A stretch of 64,000 nucleotides of DNA from Micromonospora_J zhanjiangensis (GCF_042650605.1 NZ_JBHSBN010000024.1:1-64000), one strand, 5' to 3'. Shown: positions 49,919 through 59,522, counted from the first letter of the stretch. The notes: a model not told the origin generated them from the sequence alone. Made by a program: numbers and translations.

Positions 49919-51066
49919 ATGGGAGAGAGCGCTGAACACGCCACGGTCGAGGAGACCAGGTTGGCGCTCTACCTGCTCGGCGCCCTCGACGAGGACGAGC
50001 GGACGGTCTTCGAACGCCACCTCGCCGGCTGCGACCGGTGCCTGGCCGAGGCCGGCGAGCTGGGCACGCTGACCAGCGTCTTCGGCGAGTTCTCCGACGC
50101 CGACGTGGCGGACCTGCTGGCGGCAACCGAGCCGTGGGCCGAATCCGCCGAGTCGGCTCACGCCGAGTCGGCTCACGCCGAGTCGGCTCACGCCGAGTCG
50201 GCTCACGCCGAGTCGGCTCACGCCGAGTCGGCTCACGCCGAGTCGGCTCACGCCGAGTCGGCTCACGCCGAGCNNNNNNNNNNNNNNNNNNNNNNNNNNN
50301 NNNNNNNNNNNNNNNNNNNNNNNNNNNNNNNNNNNNNNNNNNNNNNNNNNNNNNNNNNNNNNNNNNNNNNNCCGCCGAGTCGGCTCACGCCGAGTCGGCT
50401 CACGCCGAGTCGGCTCACGCCGAGTCGGCTCACGCCGAGTCGGCTCACGCCGAGTCGGCTCACGCCGAGTCGGCTCACGCCGAGTCGGCTCACGCCGAGC
50501 CGGCTCACGCCGAGCCGGCCCACGCCGTGCCGGCGGCCGTGCCCGGCCCCGGCCGGGGACCGGACCGACCGGCCCGGCGGGTGTCGCGGCCGGGTCCGCC
50601 GGGCCGACGTGACCCGCGTGGCGCCCGGCGGCGCAACCGGCTCAAGCTCACCGCCTGGGCGTTGACGGTCGCCGCCGCCGTGTTGGCCCTGACCACCGCC
50701 GTCCTGGTCGTCCGGGGCGGCGACGGCGAACCGGGCGGCCAGCCCGGCCTGGCGCTCGTCGCCACCGGAGCGGCTCCCGGCGGCGTCAGCCTCGCCGTCT
50801 CGGTGACCGGCAACGCGCGCGGCTCGACGGCGCAGGTCACGGTGACCGGTCTGCAGGCCGGCACCCGGTACCGGTTGTACGCGGTGACCCACGACGGCGT
50901 CACCCACGAGGTACGCGACTGGACCGGCGCGGCCGGCACCCAACAGGTGACCGGCGAGCTGACCCAGTCGGTGGATTCGCTGGCGTTCTTCTCGGTGGGT
51001 CCGGTCGACGGCCCGCCGATCGTCACCGCCGCGGTGGGTTCCCCGGCAGCCGCACCGCCCCGCTGA
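49919..51066 (+). CDS. anti-sigma factor with AESAH repeat linker, spans assembly gap
   Basis: It begins with a zinc-finger anti-sigma domain (about 1-75): LYLLGALDEDERTVFERHLAGCDRCLAE contains the H-x3-C-x2-C motif. A long linker of AESAH pentapeptides follows, then a basic stretch, one membrane span (LTAWALTVAAAVLALTTAVLVV) and an extracytoplasmic Ig/RskA-like domain. The 98-N placeholder puts the two halves in different frames as written, but the same repeat reads on both sides, so it is one gene of unknown length. It should hold the sigma factor at the membrane and release it by intramembrane proteolysis. Confidence 0.88.
50147..50523 (+). repeat. 15-bp coding tandem repeat (AESAH)n interrupted by gap
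   Basis: GCCGAGTCGGCTCAC is repeated eight times at 50147-50266, part of a ninth precedes the gap, eight more copies lie at 50374-50493, and two AEPAH variants end the array. All copies are nearly identical at DNA level, showing recent expansion. Phase requires the true gap length to be 6 modulo 15 bases. There are no unique spacers, so it is not a CRISPR array. Confidence 0.95.
50274..50371. other. assembly gap (98 N)
   Basis: Unresolved bases inside the AESAH repeat, probably because reads could not cross it. The bases at each edge (GAGC before, CC after) differ from the standard unit, hinting at variant copies within the gap. Confidence 0.98.
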
Positions 51067-51185
51067 CCACCTCCGCTCCGGACCCCGGTGCGCGGGGACG
51101 TCGGAACGGGGATACTGCGCCGTCACCCGTTTGTCTGCTTGACTGCGGTTCGACCCGATCCCCCCCCGAACCGCCAGGAGACGCC

Positions 51186-52832
51186 GTGCTGCGCAGACGA
51201 ACCCTACTGGGGCTGGCGGGAGCCGGCGCCGCCGCGATCGGCGTACCCGTGGTCGCCTCCGCCCTGTTCTCCCGGGCGGACGCCGAGGACGGGCTTCCGC
51301 TGACGGTCGTCAACAGCACCGGGACCTTCCCGAACTCGGCGATCCGGATGTACATCGTGGGCACCGACCCGGCCGGCAACCAGGGGTACGTCACCCGCAG
51401 CGGCGTGTTCACCCCGGTCACGGTGGACGGTGCGGCCGGCGGCGCGCTCGACATCGACGTGCCGTTCGCGCAGTCCGGCACGACGTCCTTCGCGCTGCCC
51501 AAGATGTCCGGCCGGATCTACTTCGCGATCAACGGCGAGTTGCAGTTCAAGGCGGTCGTCGACGGGAACGGCCGGCCCGCCCTGCAGCACCCCGCCGGCT
51601 GGGTGGAGAGCGACCCGAACTTCGGGATCCTGTACGACTTCTTCGAGTTCACCTACAGCGACGCGGGCATGTTCTGCAACACGACGATGGTCGACATGTT
51701 CAGCATCCCGATGTCGGCGCGACTCAAGGGCGAGGCCGAGAACGCCACCGGCAAGCTGGTCGACGGCGGCCGGGACGCGATCTTCGCCGCGATGGCCACC
51801 CAGCCCGGGTTCGAGAAACTGATCATCGGGGACAAGCTGCGCGTCATCGCGCCCGGCCACGGGATCGAGGCGGGTCGGTTCTCCCCGACGTACTACGACG
51901 ACTACGTCAACGACATCTGGAACCGCTACGCCGGCACCCCGGTGCGGGTGAAGACGACCAAGGGCACCTACAACGGCCAGGTCGACCAGGGTGGAGGGTT
52001 GGTGTTCGACCAGGGCGCAGGTTCCTTCGCCAAGCCCAGCACGCTGGACGTCTTCTACTGCGCCGGCGCGCTGCTCGCCCCCAACGACGGGGTGAGCGGC
52101 GCGATCGCGGCGGTGCTCGGCGCCGGGTTCAACCGGTCCGTGCTCGACCGGCCCGACCAGCCGGTCACCGATCCGGCGGCCTTCTACCAGGCCCCGGTCA
52201 CCAACCACTACTCGCGGATCCTGCACGGGTCGACGGCCGACCACCGGGCGTACGGGTTCCCGTTCGACGACGTCGGCCCGGGCGCGTCGTACATCGAGGA
52301 CCACCGACCGACCGGGGTCGAGATCACGCTGACGCCGTTCGGCACGGCCGCCGGGCAGCCCGGTGGCCCGGTTCCCGGGACCGTCGTCACCACCGCGGTC
52401 GCGGGCGGTGCCGGCAGCGGCCGCCGGGACGCGTACGGCGAGATCGCGGCCGACGGTTTCACCGAGCAGTCCGGCGTCAAGACCGAGGCGTCGGACGAGG
52501 GCGGTCGGCACATCGGCTTCATCGCCAACGGCGACTGGGTGCGCTACGACGGGGTGGAGTTCGGATCGGGCGCGGCGGCGACCCGGTTCGAGATCCGGGC
52601 GGCGTCCGGTGCCCCGCCCGGCGCGTCCGGGTTGGTGGAGGTCCGGCTCGACGGGCCGACGAATCCGCCGGTGAGCGTGATCGTGGTGGCCGACACCGGT
52701 GGCTGGCAGTCCTGGCGGACGATCTCCGGCAACATGGTGCCGGTGACCGGGACGCACGACGTCTACCTGACCTTCACCAGCGGCCAGCCGCAGGAGTACC
52801 TCAACATTCGTTGGTTGGGCTTCCGCCGCTGA
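51186..52832 (+). CDS. GH64 beta-1,3-glucanase with C-terminal CBM6-like module
   Basis: 548 residues from a GTG at 51186. A Tat-like signal (LRRRTLLGLAGAGAAAIG) ends near ADAED at about 35. The GH64/thaumatin-like domain (about 36-390) is recognised from LPLTVVNSTGTFPNSAIRMYI, the acidic FGILYDFFEFTY and TYYDDYVNDIW. A short linker leads to a beta-sandwich carbohydrate-binding module (about 410-548: DAYGEIAADGFTEQSGV; GDWVRYDGVEFG; GWQSWRTISGN) of CBM6 type. It releases oligosaccharides from beta-1,3-glucan, as in fungal walls. It lies after the ECF pair and ends at a strong hairpin. Confidence 0.92.
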   Translation: MLRRRTLLGLAGAGAAAIGVPVVASALFSRADAEDGLPLTVVNSTGTFPNSAIRMYIVGTDPAGNQGYVTRSGVFTPVTVDGAAGGALDIDVPFAQSGTTSFALPKMSGRIYFAINGELQFKAVVDGNGRPALQHPAGWVESDPNFGILYDFFEFTYSDAGMFCNTTMVDMFSIPMSARLKGEAENATGKLVDGGRDAIFAAMATQPGFEKLIIGDKLRVIAPGHGIEAGRFSPTYYDDYVNDIWNRYAGTPVRVKTTKGTYNGQVDQGGGLVFDQGAGSFAKPSTLDVFYCAGALLAPNDGVSGAIAAVLGAGFNRSVLDRPDQPVTDPAAFYQAPVTNHYSRILHGSTADHRAYGFPFDDVGPGASYIEDHRPTGVEITLTPFGTAAGQPGGPVPGTVVTTAVAGGAGSGRRDAYGEIAADGFTEQSGVKTEASDEGGRHIGFIANGDWVRYDGVEFGSGAAATRFEIRAASGAPPGASGLVEVRLDGPTNPPVSVIVVADTGGWQSWRTISGNMVPVTGTHDVYLTFTSGQPQEYLNIRWLGFRR

Positions 52833-52841
52833 GTCGCCCCC

Positions 52842-52884
52842 CCACCACGGCCCGCGGACGCCCCCCGGTCGCGGGCCGTGGTGG
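52842..52884 (+). terminator. strong hairpin terminator after GH64 gene
   Basis: A perfect 15-base stem (CCACCACGGCCCGCG at 52842-52856 with 52870-52884) and 13-base loop begin ten bases after the stop codon. It separates the glucanase gene from the type IV secretion-like operon. Confidence 0.8.
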
Positions 52885-53062
52885 TGGTCGTCGGGCACCC
52901 GCCCGCTCTCGCCTGCCGCCGGACCGCCGCCGCGAAAAATGTCGTGCCGGCGTGAACCCGTCCCCTCGGGCGTCCGTCTTGTGGCTGACATCGCGACAGC
53001 GTTGATCGACCGGAGCGACGCGACCGGGTGACGGGTGGCGGGGCGTCCGACGAATGGAGCGA

Positions 53063-53767
53063 ATGGTGCCGGGGAACTGGTGGGCGGGGAAGAGTCGACG
53101 GGTGATCGGTGCCGTCGCCCTCGGCGTGCTGGTGGCCGTCGGGACGGGCCTTCTCGCCTCGGTGGCGCCGGCTGCGGCGGCCGACCACGAGGGGCAGATC
53201 AAGGTCGATGTCGACAACCAGATGGCGGCGAACGTCCAGTTCTGCATCAAGACCGACACCTCGAAGACGTACCCGGCAGGCAGTGACCGGGCCTGTTCCG
53301 GGAGCTTGATGATGCGGAAGACGGCGACCCTGTGGGTGGACGGGAAGCCGAACGACCGGGTCTACCTCGACCTCGAGATCTACGGCGAGCACACCCACAA
53401 CGACCTGGACATCACCGGCGGGAACCAGTGCACCGTCACCGGCGACCTGGTCGTCGCCAAGCTGCGCTGCAACTCGCCGCAGGTCGAGAATTCGTTCGGG
53501 GTGCCCACGGTCAAGCCGTATTCGATCAATGTCGACGATCCCAACAGTCCGGGGATGTCACTGCTGAACCTGCTCGCGTGGTGCGTGTCCGCCGCCGGCG
53601 TGACCGGACTGCTCATCACCGGTCTCAATCTCGCCATGCAGTTGCGACGCGGTGAACCGGGTGAGTTCGGCGAGCACTGGCGGGGCCTGGTCATGGTTGG
53701 CGCCGCCTGCCTGCTCGGCGCGGTCGCCGGGCCGCTGGTCGAGTTCATCCATCCGATTCCGTCGTGA
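53063..53767 (+). CDS. exported membrane protein at head of T4SS-like operon
   Basis: 234 residues from an ATG at 53063 (GGAG just upstream; an ATG three codons earlier is possible). A signal (VIGAVALGVLVAVGTGLLASV) precedes an extracytoplasmic domain with four Cys (FCIKTD, RACSG, NQCTV, LRCNS) and a beta-rich pattern. Two C-terminal spans then flank a short loop (LAWCVSAAGVTGLLITGLNL; GLVMVGAACLLGAVAGPLVEF). The paired-span tail resembles the next gene's product, suggesting related membrane components. It has no named family, and its role in the channel is inferred from operon position. Confidence 0.75.
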   Translation: MVPGNWWAGKSRRVIGAVALGVLVAVGTGLLASVAPAAAADHEGQIKVDVDNQMAANVQFCIKTDTSKTYPAGSDRACSGSLMMRKTATLWVDGKPNDRVYLDLEIYGEHTHNDLDITGGNQCTVTGDLVVAKLRCNSPQVENSFGVPTVKPYSINVDDPNSPGMSLLNLLAWCVSAAGVTGLLITGLNLAMQLRRGEPGEFGEHWRGLVMVGAACLLGAVAGPLVEFIHPIPS

Positions 53768-53845
53768 CCCGTGCGTCGCCGGCGGTCCCGTCCGGCGACG
53801 CCGATCACGCACCGTCCGTTCCGGCACCACAATGGAGAGTGAGAG

Positions 53846-54181
53846 ATGTTGCTGCCCGTTTACCGTGTCCTCGCCGGCCTCGCGCTGGAACCCGCGCCCA
53901 GCGGCGGTCCGGGTGGTGGCGAACCCGGCAAGGTGCCCCAACCGAAGATCAACGGTAATGTTCCCACCGTTTTGACCTCGAAGGTCGACCTGATCCTGGG
54001 CCTCATCGCCTGGGCCGGTACGGCGGCCGGTGTGGTCGGTGTGCTGGTGACCGGCACCATGATGGCCGTCTCCCACCGGCGTGGTGAGTCCTCGGAGCAC
54101 ATGAGCCGGCTCGGCATGGTGCTCGGCGGATGCGTCCTGGTCGCGGCGGCCGGTCCGCTGGTGAATTTCGTCTTCACCTGA
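53846..54181 (+). CDS. two-span small membrane protein (VirB2/TrbC-like position)
   Basis: 111 residues from an ATG at 53846. After a short N-terminal Gly/Pro-rich part come two hydrophobic spans (VDLILGLIAWAGTAAGVVGVL and LGMVLGGCVLVAAAGPLVNF) joined by SHRRGESSEHMSR, which resembles the RRGEPGEFGEHWR link of the previous protein. Size and two-span topology match pilin-like VirB2/TrbC subunits of type IV secretion systems. Identity cannot be confirmed by motif. The next gene starts 22 bases later. Confidence 0.72.
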   Translation: MLLPVYRVLAGLALEPAPSGGPGGGEPGKVPQPKINGNVPTVLTSKVDLILGLIAWAGTAAGVVGVLVTGTMMAVSHRRGESSEHMSRLGMVLGGCVLVAAAGPLVNFVFT

Positions 54182-54203
54182 GCCGGAACAGGGGACCACG
54201 CTG

Positions 54204-54944
54204 ATGAGTAGGCAATCCGATGCCGGCGTCGACGACGAGCGACCGTTCTGGCGACAACGGGGATGGCAGCTCTCCGCCGGCTACCTCGCCCTCGTCCTGT
54301 GTGCCGGTGTCGTCGCCGTGTTCGGTGCCGGATCCGACGAGTCGACCGGCGGAGCGGGGCGGACGACACCAGGTCAGTTGACCGTGGAGGTCGGCGCCAC
54401 GAACTCACGGCCGGCCGGCTGCCGTACCGACGACGCGGACCAGAGCACTCCGGTGCGGCCGCCGGTCGACGTGACCTGGCGGCAGTTGAACGGCGCGGGC
54501 GTCCCGTCCTCGGCCTCGGCCGGCCCGCTGCGGTCGACCGGCCCGCTGCAGTGGTGCTTCGCGCACACCCCGATGGGTGCCGTCATGGCCGCGAACGTCA
54601 TCCCTCGGCACATGAGCGGTGCCGAGTGGCGGGCCGTGACCGAGCAACAGGTCGTTCCCGGCAGCGGGCGGGACGTCTTCGTGGCGCTCCGGTCGTCGCA
54701 GTCGGACTCGACGCGGCAGTTCACCGCCAACTCGTTGGCGGGTTTCATGTTGCTGTCCTACACGCCGGATTCCGCCACGGTCCGGTTGCTGATCAGGCAG
54801 CCACCCGCGGTCTACGGAGCCACCGAATACGTGGTCGACTGGCAGGGCGGCGACTGGAAGCTGCGGGCCCGTCCCGACGGCGATCTGCATTCGGAGTTCA
54901 GCGCCGTGCCGGACGTCGGCGGCTTCGTGTTGTGGAAGGTGTGA
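54204..54944 (+). CDS. bitopic membrane protein in VirB8-like position
   Basis: 246 residues from an ATG at 54204. A cytoplasmic start of about 22 residues is followed by one span (GYLALVLCAGVVAVFGAG) and an extracytoplasmic alpha/beta domain with two Cys (AGCRTDD, LQWCFAH) and a C-terminal strand-rich part (TVRLLIRQPPAVYGATEYVV; DWQGGDWKLRARPDG). Single-span plus NTF2-like domain is the design of VirB8/TcpC scaffold proteins. Sequence identity to them is not visible, so the assignment rests on topology and place in the operon. The following gene begins two bases later. Confidence 0.72.
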   Translation: MSRQSDAGVDDERPFWRQRGWQLSAGYLALVLCAGVVAVFGAGSDESTGGAGRTTPGQLTVEVGATNSRPAGCRTDDADQSTPVRPPVDVTWRQLNGAGVPSSASAGPLRSTGPLQWCFAHTPMGAVMAANVIPRHMSGAEWRAVTEQQVVPGSGRDVFVALRSSQSDSTRQFTANSLAGFMLLSYTPDSATVRLLIRQPPAVYGATEYVVDWQGGDWKLRARPDGDLHSEFSAVPDVGGFVLWKV

Positions 54945-54945
54945 G

Positions 54946-56094
54946 ATGGCCACCTGCAGCAGCGGCGACGCGGTGTGGTACTTCGGCGGGTTCGGCGGCC
55001 TCGCCAAGCTACTCGACCAGGGAATCGACGGAATTCTGAGTGACATCGCCAACGCCATCATCAAGGCGGCCGTCAGCCTCTTCGCCGACATCGCCAGCAA
55101 GATTCCCACGCTCGGGGACTCGGACACCAACCACGCGATCGGTGCGCAGATCAACTGGTTGGTCGTCTTCCTCGCGGTCGCCTCGTTGCTCTTCGCGGCC
55201 GCCCGGATGGCGCTGGAACGGCGTGGCCAGGCCGGCATCACCGCGCTCAAGGGCATCCTGCGGATGGTCCTGGTGGCCGGTGCCGCGACCTATGTCCTGC
55301 AGCGGCTCACCAGCCTGTCGGACAGCTACACCGACCACCTCTACCAGGCCGGGGTCAAGGAGCAGCTCAAGGCGATCGCCGGCTGCGGCACGGACGCCCT
55401 GACGGCCTTCCTGCTGATCATCATCGGCATCCTGCTGATCTTCGCCGGCATCATCCACATCATCCTGCTCTACATCCGGCTCGGCGTGATGGTGATCCTC
55501 TCCGGCACGCTGCCGCTGGCCGCCTCGGCCTCCATGACGGACTGGGGCTCGTCCTGGTGGCGCAAGCACCTCGCCTGGATGGTCGCCTGGCTGGTCTTCA
55601 AGCCGGCGACCGGCCTGGTGTTGTACGCCGGTGCCGTCATGATCAACTCCACCGGCGCCACCGCCGCCCAGCAGAAGATCGCCGGGTGCGGCGTGCTGCT
55701 GCTCTCCGCCGTCGCGCTACCGGCCCTGCTGCGGCTCATCGTCCCCGCGACCGCCGCGCTCGGCTCCTCGGACGGCGCCATGGGCGCGTCCGGGGCGGCC
55801 CTCGGCGGCGCGGCGGCGGCCACCGGCGCCGTCGCCGCCCCGGCCTACCGCAAGGCGACGCAGAGCGTGCGTTCCGGGCCGAGCGGCGCGGGTGGCGGCG
55901 GCCGTGGTGGCGGCGGTGGTGGCGGTGGTGGCGGGCACCGGTCCGCCGGCCGGGCCGCCGCCGGCCTGGGCGCCTGGGCGACCGGGAAGGCCGTCAAGGG
56001 CGCGGCGCGGGCGACCTCCGGCGCGGCCAAGACGATGGGCAACGTGGCGTCCAGCGCGGCGCCCGGCATCCACGACGACAACAGTCAGCACTGA
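54946..56094 (+). CDS. TrbL/VirB6-like polytopic channel protein
   Basis: 382 residues from an ATG at 54946. An N-terminal amphipathic part (WYFGGFGGLAKLLDQGIDGI) precedes five or six spans (INWLVVFLAVASLLFAAARM; LLIIIGILLIFAGIIHIILL; VMVILSGTLPLAASAS; LLLSAVALPALLRLIVPA). A Gly/Ala-rich C-terminal tail with a run of glycines (about 325-345) follows. This matches TrbL/VirB6 inner-membrane channel proteins of actinobacterial conjugation systems, including the WxxxxLAWMVAWLVFKP helix. It probably forms the pore with the neighbouring proteins. Confidence 0.85.
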   Translation: MATCSSGDAVWYFGGFGGLAKLLDQGIDGILSDIANAIIKAAVSLFADIASKIPTLGDSDTNHAIGAQINWLVVFLAVASLLFAAARMALERRGQAGITALKGILRMVLVAGAATYVLQRLTSLSDSYTDHLYQAGVKEQLKAIAGCGTDALTAFLLIIIGILLIFAGIIHIILLYIRLGVMVILSGTLPLAASASMTDWGSSWWRKHLAWMVAWLVFKPATGLVLYAGAVMINSTGATAAQQKIAGCGVLLLSAVALPALLRLIVPATAALGSSDGAMGASGAALGGAAAATGAVAAPAYRKATQSVRSGPSGAGGGGRGGGGGGGGGGHRSAGRAAAGLGAWATGKAVKGAARATSGAAKTMGNVASSAAPGIHDDNSQH

Positions 56095-56193
56095 CCGCGA
56101 CCTCCCGGCACGGTTCACCGGCGGCGCCCGCCGGGACTCAGGTCGACGAAGGGTTCAACGTAGGCAGCACGCCGCGGAAAGGACGGGAACGGA

Positions 56194-57687
56194 ATGACCA
56201 CGGAAGCGATCAAGGTCCGGACGTACGGCAACTGGCGCCGGCCCCGCAAGGCGGGACTGGGCTCCTTCGGCCTGATCGGTACGGTCGGCATCTTCGGCGG
56301 ACTCGTCGTGGTCCTGCTCGCCTCGCTGGTGTCGTTGCAGGCCGCCCTGGTGGTCGCCGCACCGATCCTGGTGCTGGTGGGGCCGCTGGCGATCCGTACC
56401 CAGGACGGCCGGAACGTCTACAACGTGCTGGCCCTGCGGATCGGCTGGTCCCGGCGCCGGGCCAACCGGCAGCACCTGTACGTCTCCGGCCCGCTCTCGG
56501 CGCGGCCCGGCGGTCACTTCCGGCCACCCGGCCTGCTGTCCCGGGTCCGCATGCTGGAGGGCCGGGACCCGTACGACCGGCCGTTCGGGGTGCTGCACCA
56601 CCGGCACCGCAACCTGTACACGGTGGTGCTCGGCTGCGAACCGGACGGCGGTTCCCTGGTCGACCCCGACCAGGTGGACATCTGGGTGGCGATGTGGGGC
56701 GACTGGCTGGCCCGGCTCTCCCACGAACCGGGACTGCGGGGTGCCTCGGTGGTGGTCGAGACCGCGCCGGACCCGGGCACCCGGCTCGCCACCGAGGTGC
56801 TCACCCGGATCAGTCCGGACGCCCCACCGGCCGCCCGGGCGGTGATGGAGGAGGTGGTCGAGACGTACCCCGCGGCGTCCTCGGAGATGAACACGTACGT
56901 CACGCTGACCTACGGCATGGCCGGCGGCGACCGGCGCGACCCGGCCGAGATCCTCACCGAGCTGGCGCTGCGGCTGCCCGGCCTGCTCGCCGGCCTGGTG
57001 GAGGCGGGCGGGGGAGCGGCGGAACCGCTGTCGGCCGAGCGGATCGCCGAGGTCGTCCGGGTGGCGTACGACCCGGACGTCGCGGCGGACGTGCTGGACA
57101 TCCGGGCCCGGCACGGCGGCACCGGGCTGCGCTGGTCGGACGCCGGCCCGTCGGCCGCGGTGGAGACCGTCAACGCCTACCAGCACGACTCCGGCGTCTC
57201 CCGCAGCTGGCTGCTCACCCTGGCGCCGCGTGGCACGGTCCGCTCCAGCGTGCTGCGCAGCCTGCTCGAACCGTCGCCCGCCATCCGGCGCAAGCGGGTG
57301 GCGTTGCTCTACCGTCCGATCGACCCGGCGACCTCGGCCCGGATGGTCGAGGCGGACCGACGGGCCGCACAGTTCATGGCCACCTCGACGCGGGGCATGG
57401 TGCGGGCCCGCGCCGCGTCCGAGGTGCAGGCGGCCGAGCAGACCGCCTCGGAGGAGGCGTCCGGTGCCGGCCTGGTGGAGTTCTCGATGGTGGTGACCGT
57501 CACCGTGGACTCCGTCGCCGAGATCGCCGACGCCAACGTCACCGTGCGTAACCTGTTGGGCTCCGCCCGCCTGGGCATGCGCCCGGCCGACCGGATGCAG
57601 GCGGCGGCCTTCAGCTGCGGGCTGCCGGTCGGGATCCTGCCCTGGGAACAGACGATGATCCCGCACGAACTGCAGGAGGCGTTGTGA
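56194..57687 (+). CDS. SCO6880-type protein (PrgI-like plus VirB4 N-terminal-like)
   Basis: 497 residues from an ATG at 56194. Two spans near the N-terminus (LGSFGLIGTVGIFGGLVVVLLASLV and AALVVAAPILVLVGPLAI) correspond to a PrgI/VirB3-like part. The remainder (about 90-497) resembles the non-ATPase N-terminal domain of VirB4 proteins (HRHRNLYTVVLGCEPDG; SSEMNTYVTLTYGM; RAAQFMATSTRGMVRARA). It carries no Walker motifs. In this operon the ATPase follows as a separate gene overlapping by GTGA, so VirB4 is split between two polypeptides. This is common in actinobacterial systems. Confidence 0.88.
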   Translation: MTTEAIKVRTYGNWRRPRKAGLGSFGLIGTVGIFGGLVVVLLASLVSLQAALVVAAPILVLVGPLAIRTQDGRNVYNVLALRIGWSRRRANRQHLYVSGPLSARPGGHFRPPGLLSRVRMLEGRDPYDRPFGVLHHRHRNLYTVVLGCEPDGGSLVDPDQVDIWVAMWGDWLARLSHEPGLRGASVVVETAPDPGTRLATEVLTRISPDAPPAARAVMEEVVETYPAASSEMNTYVTLTYGMAGGDRRDPAEILTELALRLPGLLAGLVEAGGGAAEPLSAERIAEVVRVAYDPDVAADVLDIRARHGGTGLRWSDAGPSAAVETVNAYQHDSGVSRSWLLTLAPRGTVRSSVLRSLLEPSPAIRRKRVALLYRPIDPATSARMVEADRRAAQFMATSTRGMVRARAASEVQAAEQTASEEASGAGLVEFSMVVTVTVDSVAEIADANVTVRNLLGSARLGMRPADRMQAAAFSCGLPVGILPWEQTMIPHELQEAL

Positions 57688-59522
57688 CCCGCCCGGACGC
57701 CCGGATCCGGGTGCTGGACCTCGGCGCGGACTGGCAGCCGGGAGCGTCCGGCGACGGCACCGCCCTCAGCGAGGTCGTCGTTGCACCGGTCGACCCGCGG
57801 GACCGGGCCGGTGACGGGGCGACGCCCCGAGCCCGGCGTAAGGCCCGTGAACAGCAGGATCGGTTCGAGGCGATCGAGGCGCGGCGGCGCGAGCGGCTGG
57901 CCCGGTCCAACCGGGAGGGCAGCGTCCCGCACCGGGGCTCGGCGGTGGTCGGCGGCGGCCGGGTCGGCAGCCTCGACCCACCCGCCCTCTGGCGGGCCAC
58001 CACCGTGCAGGCGTGCGGGCTGTGGCCGTTCGCCTCGGGCTCCGGTTCACCGATGGTGGGCGTGCCGCTGGGCCAGCACCTGGCCACCGGCGCCACCGTC
58101 TGCGGCGACCCGCTCAACTGGTTCACCCGGGCCCGGTACATCTCCAACCCGTCGCTGTTCATGCTGGGCATGCCGGGTCTGGGCAAGTCGACGCTGATCA
58201 ACCGGATGCTGATCGGCCTGAGCACCCAGGGCGTGGTGCCGCTGGTACTGGGCGACCTCAAGCCGGACTACGCGGACACCGTACGGGCGCTGGGTGGTCA
58301 GGTGATCTCGATCGCCCGGGGCATGGGCGGCCTGAACATCCTGGATCCGGGCGCGATGGGCGCCGCGGCCGCCAAGCTCGGCGGCGAGGCCGGCCAAGTG
58401 CTGGCGGCCGAGACCCACGGCCGGGTGCTCAACATGGTCGCGGCCCTGCTCACCATCGTGCGCGGCCAGGCCATCTCCGACCACGAACAGTCCGTCCTGT
58501 CGGCCGCCCTGCGGCACCTGCGGGAGCGGACCCCGCCGGGCTCCGCCCCGCAGCTGACCGACCTGCTGCGGGTCATCGAGGAGGGGCCGCCCCAGGTCCG
58601 GCAGATCACCCTCGACCGTGGACAGGACTCCCGGTACCGGGACGCGGTGGACCCGCTGCACCGGTCGCTGCTCGGCATCCTCGACGGACCGCTCGGCGAC
58701 ACCTTCGCCGCCCGGACCGCCACCCACGTCGACCCGAACGCCACGGCCGTGTGTATCGACATCTCCCGGATCGGCGAGGCGGACGGCCAACTGACCGCCG
58801 CCGCGATGCTCGCGGCCTGGTCCGACGGCCTCGGTACGGTGGCCGCGTCGCACGCCCTCGCGGACGCCGGCCTCGCGCCGCGCCGCTGGTTCTTCACCAT
58901 CCTCGACGAGCTGTGGCGGCCGATGCGCGCCGCCTCGGGCATCGTCGACCGGATCGACGCGCTGACCCGGCTCAACCGGTCCCTCGGGCTGGCCGACGCG
59001 AAGATCACGCACACCCTGAAGGACGCCGAGGCGCTGGGCAGCGAGGCCGACAAGGCCAAGGCCCGCGGCTTCGTCGAACGGGCCGGCATGGTGGCCTGCG
59101 CCGGCTTGCCCCGGGCCGAGATGCAGGAACTCGGCAAGGTGGTGGGCCTGTCCCGGCGGGAGATCGACCTGGTCTCGTCCTGGTCCTCGCCGCCCGGGTG
59201 GGCGCAGAACGGCGAGCACGAGGAGCCGCCCGGCCGGGGCCGTTTCCTGATCAAGGTGGGTGGTCGACCCGGGATCCCGATCCGGGTGGCGATCACCGAC
59301 ACCGAGCGGATGCTGCACGACACGAACACCCGTTGGGTCGCCAACGGCCACGCCGAACGGGTGGCGGCGGAACGGGCCGCGCGGGACGCCGCGGTCGCAG
59401 CCGGTGACGGCCCGCCGCCGGCCGGGCCCGGCGACCCGACCCGGTCCGCCGACGGCGGGGTCGAGACCGACCGGGCGCGGGCGGCGTTTCCGCCCGGTCC
59501 CGAAGGAGAGGGGTACGCGTGA
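57684..59522 (+). CDS. VirB4-like secretion ATPase
   Basis: 612 residues from a GTG overlapping the previous gene. Walker A is GMPGLGKST (about 163-171), followed by LVLGDLKPDY. Walker B is RWFFTILDELWRPM (about 395-408), with a conserved Arg/Lys-rich C-terminal motif region (TLKDAEALGSEADKAKARGF). The first 100 residues are low-complexity and disordered, the last 60 Ala/Pro-rich. It belongs to the HerA/VirB4 superfamily and should power assembly or transfer in the envelope channel. It overlaps the coupling-protein gene by GTGA. Confidence 0.9.
   Translation: MTRPDARIRVLDLGADWQPGASGDGTALSEVVVAPVDPRDRAGDGATPRARRKAREQQDRFEAIEARRRERLARSNREGSVPHRGSAVVGGGRVGSLDPPALWRATTVQACGLWPFASGSGSPMVGVPLGQHLATGATVCGDPLNWFTRARYISNPSLFMLGMPGLGKSTLINRMLIGLSTQGVVPLVLGDLKPDYADTVRALGGQVISIARGMGGLNILDPGAMGAAAAKLGGEAGQVLAAETHGRVLNMVAALLTIVRGQAISDHEQSVLSAALRHLRERTPPGSAPQLTDLLRVIEEGPPQVRQITLDRGQDSRYRDAVDPLHRSLLGILDGPLGDTFAARTATHVDPNATAVCIDISRIGEADGQLTAAAMLAAWSDGLGTVAASHALADAGLAPRRWFFTILDELWRPMRAASGIVDRIDALTRLNRSLGLADAKITHTLKDAEALGSEADKAKARGFVERAGMVACAGLPRAEMQELGKVVGLSRREIDLVSSWSSPPGWAQNGEHEEPPGRGRFLIKVGGRPGIPIRVAITDTERMLHDTNTRWVANGHAERVAAERAARDAAVAAGDGPPPAGPGDPTRSADGGVETDRARAAFPPGPEGEGYA

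Noticed and set aside
50147..50523. Possible CRISPR array or minus-strand RLGVS-repeat protein
   Set aside because: The 15-bp units are contiguous with no spacers, and the plus strand reads through as the linker of an anti-sigma factor with zinc finger, membrane span and C-terminal domain. The minus-strand repeat is a by-product.
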